Shown here piece by piece: positions 1 through 7,162 of a DNA stretch of 64,000 nt (positions are counted from its first letter, which is position 1; each line of letters opens with the position of its first letter). The DNA lies in NCBI GenBank assembly GCA_041391385.1, contig JAWKOD010000003.1:558001-622000 (forward strand), given 5' to 3'. Source of the DNA: CANIGN01 sp041391385 (GTDB lineage Bacteria; Bdellovibrionota; UBA2428). Under the pieces are notes generated by a model, which was not told where the DNA came from, ran no database searches, and saw nothing but the letters and a program-made list of their open reading frames with translations. The position numbers and the translations under genes are program-made.

Positions 1-68
1 CATGGCAAAGAATTATCTTTACCCATAACCTTCCCGTCACGAGTCATAGCTACAATCGCTGAAAACAT
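1..68 (-). CDS. folA: Dihydrofolate reductase, N-terminal fragment (runs off the window start)
   Basis: Only the first 22 codons are in the window. The encoded peptide begins MFSAIVAMTRDGKVMGKDNS and continues to LPW, which is the typical N-terminus of bacterial DHFR (IVA, a GxDNxLPW-like nucleotide and folate binding segment). The enzyme reduces dihydrofolate to tetrahydrofolate with NADPH. A good Shine-Dalgarno (taggagg on the minus strand, about 72-80) overlaps the stop codon of the upstream thyA gene. The two genes are therefore probably translated from one mRNA, and their reactions are linked: ThyA makes dihydrofolate and FolA recycles it. Short evidence, but the motif and the neighbour agree. 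Confidence 0.88.
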   Translation of the reverse strand, partial: MFSAIVAMTRDGKVMGKDNSLP

Positions 69-77
69 TTTAACCTC

Positions 78-872
78 CTAAACGGCTATGGGAGCTTTAA
101 TCCCAGGTTGCGGTGTATATTCTAAAACTTCAAAGTCTTCGAATTTAAAATCAACGATAGATTTTACATCTGGGTTCAAGCGAAGCTTTGGTAAAACACC
201 AGGAGTTCGCGTGAGTTGAAGCTTGGCTTGCTCAATATGATTTGTGTAGAGATGCGCATCACCAAGTGTGTGAATAAACTCTCCAACTTGATAACCACAT
301 GTTTGTGCCAGCATATGAACAATCAGTGCATAACTTGCAATATTAAAAGGTACCCCAAGAAAAACATCAGCACTACGCTGATAAAGCTGGCAACTCAATT
401 TATCATCTGCGACATAAAACTGAAAAAAGGCATGGCAAGGAGGAAGGTGCATATCTTCCAAACAAGCAACATTCCATGCACTGATGATGTGCCGTCTAGA
501 ATGTGGGTCTTTTTTTAAGTTTTCTTCAAGATTTAAAAGTTGATCAATTTCACCGCCTTTGTGTGAAGGCCAAGATCTCCATTGCGCGCCGTAAACGGGA
601 CCAAGATTGCCCGACTCATCAGCCCACTCATCCCAAATACTTACGCCATTTTCCTTAAGGTAACGTGTATTCGTTTCGCCTTTAATAAACCAAAGCAACT
701 CATGTGCCACAGACTTAAAATGAATCTTTTTCGTTGTTAACAACGGAAATCCTCGTGAGAGATCATAACGGGATTGATAGCCAAACACCGAAAGCGTTCC
801 CGTACCGGTGCGGTCTGTCTTTGGAGTCCCTTGTTCAAGTACATGTCTAAGAAGATTTAAATAAGTTTGCAT
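78..872 (-). CDS. thyA: Thymidylate synthase
   Basis: 264 residues, the same length as the Escherichia coli enzyme. It converts dUMP to dTMP using methylene-tetrahydrofolate in the cytoplasm. The catalytic cysteine lies in LPPCHAFFQFYV at residue 146. Other family marks are RTGTGT near residue 21, the RRHIISAWN phosphate-binding segment near 126, QRSADVFLGVPFNIASY, and the dUMP/folate site HTLGDAHLYTNH. The start is the ATG at 870-872. The stop codon lies in the ribosome-binding site of the following folA, so the pair is a dTMP/folate operon. The full length and intact motifs suggest it is functional. Confidence 0.98.
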   Translation of the reverse strand: MQTYLNLLRHVLEQGTPKTDRTGTGTLSVFGYQSRYDLSRGFPLLTTKKIHFKSVAHELLWFIKGETNTRYLKENGVSIWDEWADESGNLGPVYGAQWRSWPSHKGGEIDQLLNLEENLKKDPHSRRHIISAWNVACLEDMHLPPCHAFFQFYVADDKLSCQLYQRSADVFLGVPFNIASYALIVHMLAQTCGYQVGEFIHTLGDAHLYTNHIEQAKLQLTRTPGVLPKLRLNPDVKSIVDFKFEDFEVLEYTPQPGIKAPIAV

Positions 873-1074
873 AAGTTAATTCTAAAACCCACGTTTAAAA
901 TAGAAAGCCCTTAGACCAGAGGCAACATGTAATTAATTATTCTAAACAGAATAGTCATTTTCACTCTTAAAAAGAGGCAAAGTTTTAGACACTACTGTCT
1001 ACAAAACCATCAAATACAATGTGTTTTCGTGGGTTTTGCGCACCATGCCTTTGTTAAGACATATAGAATAAAAA

Positions 1075-2088
1075 ATGATGCTTCAAAAACATTTATCTCA
1101 ATCCTTAGTTATTTTGGGTATTTTTTCTCTTGGCTCTTGTAAATCTATGGGCTTTAGAAAGCAGCAAAATACGCCTTCGGCTAGCGCAATTCCCTCTGGA
1201 GAGAGCAGCGCGCTTGAAAGGGAGGAGGGAATATCCAGCACGTCTCCCACAGAAGCCTCAGTCGCCCCTAAAGCCGCAAAAAGCGCAGTTCAGCAGCATG
1301 CTGAGGACAAGCTCAGTCCTTACAAACAGGAAGCTACTACTGCCCCTCAAGCGAAAGGAAAAGCTCTTAACAATTCAGGTAAAAAAACCCTAATTATCGG
1401 AGATTCCATGAGTGAAGGCAAGTTTGGTCGTGCTCTTGCAAGCGCCTATTCTGAAGGAGGCGGTGAGAGCTGCCAGTTCTCTTATTCAAGTTCTAAAATT
1501 GACGACTGGGTAAGTGGTGACTTTGCAACTGCTCGAGACCCCGTTATGAGATATTCAACAAACGGCAGTATTCCTTATGTTGCCGCTCCCCAAAGCCCCT
1601 CCTGGGGCCTTCATGGTCTTCTTCACAATCCAAGAGAGTCAGGATGCAGAATGGATTACTTTGATCGTCTTGTAATACAACTCGGAAGTAACCCCTCAGG
1701 AAATCCTTGGCAGAATTTTGAATCGGCTCTTGCTATGGCTAGAGGAGCTGGAGTCCCAGATATTCAATTTATCCTTCCACCGGGACAAAAAGGTAACCCC
1801 AATTCCTTTGCGAGCTACAACAAAACTTTCATAAGCAAGATGCAAGATTTGCAGCAGAAGTACAAAGGACTCAACATTAGTTGGATCAATTCCTCTGATC
1901 CGAAAATTCTCAGTTTAAATGACAATGAATTTGTTGATAAAGAAAATGATAGAACACACCTCAAAGATGGCGGCACGGGACAAAGCAAGTGGATCGCTGC
2001 GATACGAAAAAATCTTCTCTCAGCTGAAGAAGAAAAAGTAGCAGAAACAGACCTTGCCTCCGCTACAACAAAACACGCGACTCCTTAA
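1075..2088 (+). CDS. Lipoprotein with SGNH/GDSL-like hydrolase domain
   Basis: 337 residues. The N-terminus is a lipoprotein signal with lipobox LGSC (Cys22), followed by a low-complexity Ser/Ala/Glu/Lys linker to about residue 100. The C-terminal domain has the block marks of SGNH hydrolases: GDS at 109-111 in TLIIGDSMSEG, GSN at about 204-206 in the block III position, and a DRTH (D292, H295) block V dyad. Such domains are esterases or acetylesterases acting on lipids, polysaccharides or peptidoglycan. The substrate cannot be read from the sequence. It is likely anchored in a membrane facing the periplasm. It stands alone between thyA and a convergent HAD gene. The start is the first ATG of an ATGATG pair; a TATAGAAT -10-like box lies only about 7 bases upstream, so a very short leader is possible. 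Confidence 0.78.
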   Translation: MMLQKHLSQSLVILGIFSLGSCKSMGFRKQQNTPSASAIPSGESSALEREEGISSTSPTEASVAPKAAKSAVQQHAEDKLSPYKQEATTAPQAKGKALNNSGKKTLIIGDSMSEGKFGRALASAYSEGGGESCQFSYSSSKIDDWVSGDFATARDPVMRYSTNGSIPYVAAPQSPSWGLHGLLHNPRESGCRMDYFDRLVIQLGSNPSGNPWQNFESALAMARGAGVPDIQFILPPGQKGNPNSFASYNKTFISKMQDLQQKYKGLNISWINSSDPKILSLNDNEFVDKENDRTHLKDGGTGQSKWIAAIRKNLLSAEEEKVAETDLASATTKHATP

Positions 2089-2096
2089 AAAAAGCA

Positions 2097-2117
2097 CTGA
2101 CTAAATAAATCAGTCAG
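2097..2117. terminator. Short inverted repeat between convergent genes
   Basis: CTGACT (2097-2102) and AGTCAG (2112-2117) form a 6-bp stem with a 9-base AT loop. It lies just after the SGNH gene and over the last codons of the convergent HAD gene. An A-run precedes the stem on the plus strand, which would give a U-tail to transcripts of the minus strand. The stem is short, so a terminator role is only a guess. Confidence 0.3.
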
Positions 2118-2946
2118 ACTCGATCACTTCAAAAACCCAGTTTTTGCCTTCATGCACTATATGGTAAAAACCACTTCTATGAGGGATTTCTTTTGCAAAA
2201 GGCAATTTGCTAGACAAAAACTCTCGATAATTTTTATTCCCAAAATGTCGCTTATTCCAAACGAGACACCAAACCCAATCTGTTGCAAGTTGCATCATGT
2301 TCCAGTCACCATAAGAATCACCTGCTACAAAATAAGGTGCGGTAACTCCTGACTCCTTTAACGCCACGACCTTATTTTCTTCCCAAATAAAGCCCGGCGG
2401 AGTGAAGTTCTTTTGGTAAACTCCATCTACTAATTCTAGGCGTGTGGCCAGCACCCGCTCTTCGTCTACTTTAAACTTTTCTGCCAAAGCAAGAACCGTG
2501 GGAAAGGAAGATCCACTCACCACCCAAGACTGCGGAGCATGATCCTTTAGTAAAGCTGACATAACCGCTGTGTAACTTACAAAGTTATTTGCCAATCCAA
2601 AATCTATGGCCACATGAGCATAATCTACAACAATTTGATGAGGAATTCCTGACTGAATTTTAAGTTCCCACTCTAAAGCCGAATAATGCCCCAGAGAAGT
2701 CTCAATCTCACTGCGAATACGGTAGTAGTCCTCTAAGCTCATCTTCAAATAAAAAGCTGGCTTTTGATAAGGCTCTGGGAGTAATTCCATATCTACCATT
2801 CCAGCCTTCATGAGTTGCCAGCCGGTGAGAGAAGAAACGTCTCCATCAACAAGGGTCCCATCGCAATCAAAAACAAATTGAGATTGCTTTGAAATGCCCG
2901 ATTTAATCAGTTGAAGAAGCTCGGAAAGTGGATATTCTTTGATCAT
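2110..2946 (-). CDS. HAD-superfamily hydrolase (PSPase-like, subfamily IB type)
   Basis: 278 residues. All four HAD motifs are visible: motif I DCDGTLVDGD (D27 nucleophile, D29), motif II WVVSGSS near 141-147, motif III lysine near 192, and motif IV GDSYGDWNMM (D210, D214). The nucleophile-to-cap spacing and the helical cap between motifs I and II fit phosphoserine-phosphatase-like subfamily I enzymes. The exact phosphomonoester substrate is not determinable. It is cytoplasmic, with no signal peptide. Its ATG is the reverse complement of CAT at 2944-2946, which overlaps the ATG of the divergent MBL gene by two bases. Its 3' end converges on the SGNH gene. Confidence 0.82.
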   Translation of the reverse strand: MIKEYPLSELLQLIKSGISKQSQFVFDCDGTLVDGDVSSLTGWQLMKAGMVDMELLPEPYQKPAFYLKMSLEDYYRIRSEIETSLGHYSALEWELKIQSGIPHQIVVDYAHVAIDFGLANNFVSYTAVMSALLKDHAPQSWVVSGSSFPTVLALAEKFKVDEERVLATRLELVDGVYQKNFTPPGFIWEENKVVALKESGVTAPYFVAGDSYGDWNMMQLATDWVWCLVWNKRHFGNKNYREFLSSKLPFAKEIPHRSGFYHIVHEGKNWVFEVIESD

Positions 2947-3673
2947 GACTCAGTTAGACTCTCGCTATGAAATCGTAACCTTTCCCGTTGGAGTCTTGCA
3001 ATGTAATTGCTCTATCATTTTTCACAGCGAAACACGTTCAGCAATAGTTGTGGACCCCGGTGATGAAGTAAAAATGATTTTTGACTGCATCAAAGCCTCA
3101 GATTCCGTTGTAAAAGCACTCTGGCATACCCACGCACATCTTGATCACATCGGAGCCACCAAAGAGCTTTTAGAACTCGCAACGGCCTGGAATTTAAAAA
3201 AAGACGCTCCTGCTCCACAGATATTTCTTTATAAAGACGATCTCTGGCTTTATCAAAATGTCGGCATGCAAGCACAACTCATTGGGATGAAATCTTTTGA
3301 AGTATGCCAACCCACAGATCTACTCACGAAACAAAGTACAATTGTATTCCCCGATATTACTTCTTTTAAAACGCCTGGTCATACGCCTGGCTCTGCTTGC
3401 TTAAAGGTAGATGCTGAATGTGAGTTCGAAGCTCCCAAAGAATATTTTCAATCTAAAGTGCGTAGCGGAAAAGCTTTATTTACTGGAGATACTCTCTTTA
3501 GAAGAGGTGTTGGAAGAACGGATCTCTGGGGAGGGAGCTTTGAATTGCTGGAACAAAGTATTCGTAAATCAATCTACACACTCCCTGATGAGTATTTAGT
3601 GATTCCGGGACACGGCGCCTTTACGACTATTGGAGAAGAAATGAATAAAAATCCTTTTGTTAAAGAGAAGTGA
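2945..3673 (+). CDS. Metallo-beta-lactamase-fold hydrolase (glyoxalase II-like)
   Basis: 242 residues from the ATG at 2945. The zinc site HTHAHLDH is at 61-68, preceded by the FPVG-LQCNC and VVDPGD strands typical of the glyoxalase II/YcbL-like group. Further ligands are in TPGHTPGS (near 141), in FTGDTLFRRGVGRTDLWGG (metal-bridging Asp), and in a C-terminal IPGHG. The likely role is a cytoplasmic thioester or related hydrolase; the substrate is unknown. A TTG six bases upstream is in the same frame, but ATG gives the natural start. No clear Shine-Dalgarno is seen, because the upstream region is the coding start of the divergent HAD gene. The last 14 bases overlap the convergent gene at 3660. 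Confidence 0.85.
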   Translation: MTQLDSRYEIVTFPVGVLQCNCSIIFHSETRSAIVVDPGDEVKMIFDCIKASDSVVKALWHTHAHLDHIGATKELLELATAWNLKKDAPAPQIFLYKDDLWLYQNVGMQAQLIGMKSFEVCQPTDLLTKQSTIVFPDITSFKTPGHTPGSACLKVDAECEFEAPKEYFQSKVRSGKALFTGDTLFRRGVGRTDLWGGSFELLEQSIRKSIYTLPDEYLVIPGHGAFTTIGEEMNKNPFVKEK

Positions 3674-5240
3674 GACGCTGATCAGATGTTTCTTCAGCAG
3701 GAGCTTCCACTACCTTGGGTTTCTTAGCTTTTTTTAAGCCGGCCATATAATAAAGACCCTCTTTTGCCTGATCGCCATACTTACCACTTGCGCTCCTATT
3801 AATGTAGTCCATAAAGCGATCTCTCTGTTGTATTTTCAGACCAGCGCTTAAGTTTCTATTTCCTGAAGCCGCGGCTTTTTTCGCCAGTGCCTCAAGAACA
3901 GTTTTCTTTTTATCAAATGCAACTTTTAATGCCTTTGTGTTAGCTAAGCTTTGATCCAAGAAAGCTTTAATGTCATTTGAATCACCAGCTATAGACTCAA
4001 GTACGGTTCTAGCCTCCACTTCACCTGGAATAGCCACTTTGTCTTTTGTATGAGCTGGGTCTGTTAATTTAGCTGCTATAAAATTTTCCATCGCTTTATA
4101 AATATGCTCATAGCAACCTTCTTTACATTTTTTGATTGTGTAAACACCTTTAGGAATGCCTTTATAGTCTTCTTTTAAAGCGATCTGAATATAGTTATCG
4201 GGATCTTCATCATCCTCTAAATTATATCTTTTATCTAAAGCACCACGAACAGCGATTTGGGGTTGGTCGTCTTTTTTACCTTGATCACCTTTAGGCTTAG
4301 ACTCTTGTGCAAACCATCCCTCTGGCAACTGCTCAAAAACACCCGAGCCATCAACAATCTTTTCTATACTTGGATTGAGATCCAATGTGCCTACACCATC
4401 AGAGCTTTTAACAACAGAATCACTTGAAGGCTCAAGATTAGCAGGTTGAGTGCTCGCTAAAATATTTGGCTGAGAAGGGCTTCTGAACGTATGTGCTCCT
4501 GAAGATTTTGCAACACTATTAAAGAGACCACCAGGAACAGCTCCCGCAGCACCTATCCCAGAAATAGAACTAGGAGTTCTTGTTTGAGCTCTGTTTGGAG
4601 TCGAGCTTTGACCATCTTCGTAATTAGCAACTAAATCCGCTGCGATTTGATTTGCGATTTTTTTATTTTGAGCACAAGGACTATTTGATCCACCCGTACA
4701 AGGTGTAAATGTTTCTTGTTCTGATACTTCTGCAGCTAACTGAGGCTGGGTCAAATCTGGTCGGATGGGCTCCGGAAGAGAGTTCACCAGGCCGTTTGAA
4801 AAATTTGCTCCCGCAACAGCACTCGAAGTTTTCTTTGTCTTCGTAGCTTTAAATTCACCATTTATTATAGTTCCATTTGGTCCACTTAATGCACCCTCTT
4901 CTATAAGTGGAAGTTGCTCTAAGGTAGCTTCGCGTATTTCAATGCCTGCTAAAACAGTAGCGTGCTCTCCAAACAAAGACTCTAACTGAACGCTAAGTTC
5001 TTCTGCTGTTAAGCCTAATAACTCTGTAATGGGAACTCGAGAAGGATCTCTATCCTCTGAAGTCTTAACTTTTTTGCCTGCAAGGATATCAGCCCCCACT
5101 GGAATAACTCCGGTTTCCATAAATGAAAGAACATTTGCGTGAATGTTAACAACATGAGCAAGCGTCGAAAAGATCAACACTCCCAAAAACCTTTGATAAG
5201 GTCCCCTATCCGCTAAAAGCTGTACTCGTTGCTTTTTCAC
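3660..5240 (-). CDS. Large exported protein of unknown function
   Basis: 526 residues, no family recognised. The start is GTG at 5238-5240, with GAGGG a few bases upstream. The N-terminus has basic residues, then a hydrophobic stretch (FLGVLIFSTLAHVVNIHA, about 18-35), a likely Sec signal. The middle (about 110-330) is low-complexity, rich in Ser, Pro, Asn, Gln and Ala. The C-terminal 150 residues are Lys/Ala-rich and probably helical. One short Cys-containing segment (FTPCTGGSNSPCAQNKK, near 178-194) and a KKCKEGCYE segment could form disulfides in the periplasm. It overlaps the convergent MBL gene by 14 bases and is followed upstream by the GHMP kinase on the same strand. Confidence 0.6.
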   Translation of the reverse strand: MKKQRVQLLADRGPYQRFLGVLIFSTLAHVVNIHANVLSFMETGVIPVGADILAGKKVKTSEDRDPSRVPITELLGLTAEELSVQLESLFGEHATVLAGIEIREATLEQLPLIEEGALSGPNGTIINGEFKATKTKKTSSAVAGANFSNGLVNSLPEPIRPDLTQPQLAAEVSEQETFTPCTGGSNSPCAQNKKIANQIAADLVANYEDGQSSTPNRAQTRTPSSISGIGAAGAVPGGLFNSVAKSSGAHTFRSPSQPNILASTQPANLEPSSDSVVKSSDGVGTLDLNPSIEKIVDGSGVFEQLPEGWFAQESKPKGDQGKKDDQPQIAVRGALDKRYNLEDDEDPDNYIQIALKEDYKGIPKGVYTIKKCKEGCYEHIYKAMENFIAAKLTDPAHTKDKVAIPGEVEARTVLESIAGDSNDIKAFLDQSLANTKALKVAFDKKKTVLEALAKKAAASGNRNLSAGLKIQQRDRFMDYINRSASGKYGDQAKEGLYYMAGLKKAKKPKVVEAPAEETSDQRLTSL

Positions 5241-5308
5241 ATTCCCTCACAGTATTAGCTGCAAGTAAGGTGCCTTAACCTTGTCTTAACATGTAGTTAA
5301 CAAACAGA

Positions 5309-6367
5309 TTAATAAAGACCTTTTTCTTCTAGCGAAAGAGGCAACCACATCCACTTTTTAGGAAGCTTGGTTAAGAGGGCATCGTCTCGAGCAGAAGAAT
5401 TTTTAAAAACAACAAGAAGAGCTCCACCACCACCGGCACCGCAAGCCTTGCGCGCAATAGCCCCATGTTTTTTTGCAAAATTCCATGCCTGTTGAAGCAC
5501 GGGAGCATCAAAAGTTTTAGAAAGTTTTTTTCTAAGAACCCACTCTTTATTAATTGCTTTTATAAAAGCCTCTACATTTCCCTTAAGAAGATACGCATGC
5601 ATTTCTTCTGCAAGATCGCGTACTCCCAAAAGAGCTTTTTGGACTGTTTTATTTCCTTCGTGGTACTTCTTAAACACGTCCCAATTATTGATTCCCGAAT
5701 GGTGCGGTTTCCCCGTGTGAATAAGTGCTGAGCGATTAGCAAGCTCTTCGCCCAATTCCGTAGAATAATGACTTATCTCTTTGCTGTTTGCGCAAAGACT
5801 AAAACTTACAAAACCGCCAACAAGCGCGGGAATATAATCTTGCTCCCCAGCTGGCTTTTCAATTTCGGCTGCCTCAAGAGAATGTACCATTTGGTGCAAG
5901 TCCCACATATCAACTTTGTAATTTGCAAAATCAAAGATAGCCTTGGCAATTGTAACACCCAAAACCGAGGAGCCTCCAAGACCTGAGCCAGGAGGAATGT
6001 CACTTTTAATACTTAAAGACCAGGCACCACTATCTACTTTTGCAACTTCTAAGGAACGAGCGGCTACTCGGTGAACCCAACGCAAAGAATTTTGCTTCAC
6101 ACTCTTAGCTATATCGTTGTTGAGCGCTGCTAAACTTATGTGCTTCGATTTTTGAGCCAAATCCTCACTCGTAACCTTAAGAGAAAACTTTGCCTTTTTC
6201 TCAAGTGAGATTTCTACATTCATACTCATAGAAATTGCCATGTTAATCACACGAGCATGATCCATATGACAGTAAAGTGGCCACATATCCGTAGTACCGC
6301 CTACCCAATCAACACGACAAAAGCCCCGGTAACGTTTTGAAAAAATACTTTCTTCTAAATGGGCCAT
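5309..6367 (-). CDS. GHMP-family sugar kinase (HddA-like)
   Basis: 352 residues. The N-terminal substrate-binding segment CRVDWVGGTTDMWPLY (18-32) resembles the R-x-x-x-x-GGTD-x-P of D-glycero-D-manno-heptose-7-phosphate kinases and related sugar-1-kinases. The GHMP ATP loop PPGSGLGGSSVLG is at 125-137. The C-terminal motif 3 is GAGGGGALLVVF near 311-322. These enzymes phosphorylate a sugar in the cytoplasm, often for LPS core or nucleotide-sugar synthesis. The true substrate is inference. The start overlaps the end of the upstream membrane-protein gene by 13 bases, so the two are translationally coupled. Confidence 0.82.
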   Translation of the reverse strand: MAHLEESIFSKRYRGFCRVDWVGGTTDMWPLYCHMDHARVINMAISMSMNVEISLEKKAKFSLKVTSEDLAQKSKHISLAALNNDIAKSVKQNSLRWVHRVAARSLEVAKVDSGAWSLSIKSDIPPGSGLGGSSVLGVTIAKAIFDFANYKVDMWDLHQMVHSLEAAEIEKPAGEQDYIPALVGGFVSFSLCANSKEISHYSTELGEELANRSALIHTGKPHHSGINNWDVFKKYHEGNKTVQKALLGVRDLAEEMHAYLLKGNVEAFIKAINKEWVLRKKLSKTFDAPVLQQAWNFAKKHGAIARKACGAGGGGALLVVFKNSSARDDALLTKLPKKWMWLPLSLEEKGLY

Positions 6368-7122
6368 TTAAGTTCCTTTTCTAAATATAGTGCGCACAGT
6401 TCACCCAATAACATTAAAACAGAATTTGCATAAAAAATTCCTGTCGCGCTTTGCGTAGAGCGCATATCCACTGTTTTTTTAGCCATCCAACTCAAGAGGA
6501 GTGGAGCAATCAGCCCCCATAAAACCCTTGAAGTAAAAAGCAAGGTCCCAAAGGCCCCCAAACCATTCCAGTAATCACCCCTGAGAGAGAAAAACTCCCC
6601 GCTTATCATTCCCTCACTCGCTACTTTAAAAAATAAAACAACGGCCAAAACCCAAAGACACCTTGCAATAAGCGAAGCAAAACTAAAGTTAGAAATACGC
6701 TTGAACTCACGGATATGAATATTGGGGACATTCAAATACCAGTGCCCCAAGAACTGCCCCATAAAAGCCCCCCCGAGAGCCAAAGACGAAAGCATCATGT
6801 TAGCTGAAAAAAGCAGGCCCCGACTCGGAAGCAACAAAAGAGGAGTAAAAAGTATGATTCCTACGGAAAAGAGTCTTAAAGGTAAAAAACGTCGGGACAA
6901 GTAGGCCAAGGAAGATAAAAAAGTAAGAAAAAGGGGGAGCTGTTCCATTGAGCTCATCCCAGCAGAATATCCCGCCAAAAGTGCTGTGAGAGCAAAACCA
7001 AAGGAAAAGCGTGCTGAAACCTTAAGAAAAGCCTCACTACTCTCTTCCCGAGAGATAAAGATCAGATAAAAGTTCCACCCCCAAAGGAGTCGAAAGAAGA
7101 ATTCAAAAGCCAAAGGTGCCAT
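6355..7122 (-). CDS. Polytopic membrane protein of unknown function
   Basis: 255 residues with about six or seven hydrophobic segments (for example ALTALLAGYSAG, PLFLTFLSSLAYLS, LFSVGIILFTPLLLLP, CLWVLAVVLFF). No family is recognised. A soluble HIREFKRISN stretch sits in the middle. It overlaps the start of the GHMP kinase gene by 13 bases, so a joint role in envelope sugar handling is possible but unproven. Its own ATG (7120-7122) faces the divergent Fe-S oxidoreductase gene. Confidence 0.65.
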   Translation of the reverse strand: MAPLAFEFFFRLLWGWNFYLIFISREESSEAFLKVSARFSFGFALTALLAGYSAGMSSMEQLPLFLTFLSSLAYLSRRFLPLRLFSVGIILFTPLLLLPSRGLLFSANMMLSSLALGGAFMGQFLGHWYLNVPNIHIREFKRISNFSFASLIARCLWVLAVVLFFKVASEGMISGEFFSLRGDYWNGLGAFGTLLFTSRVLWGLIAPLLLSWMAKKTVDMRSTQSATGIFYANSVLMLLGELCALYLEKELKWPI

Positions 7123-7162
7123 GCTAGGCTTTTATACTAGGACTGGACGTCAGGAGAGACAA

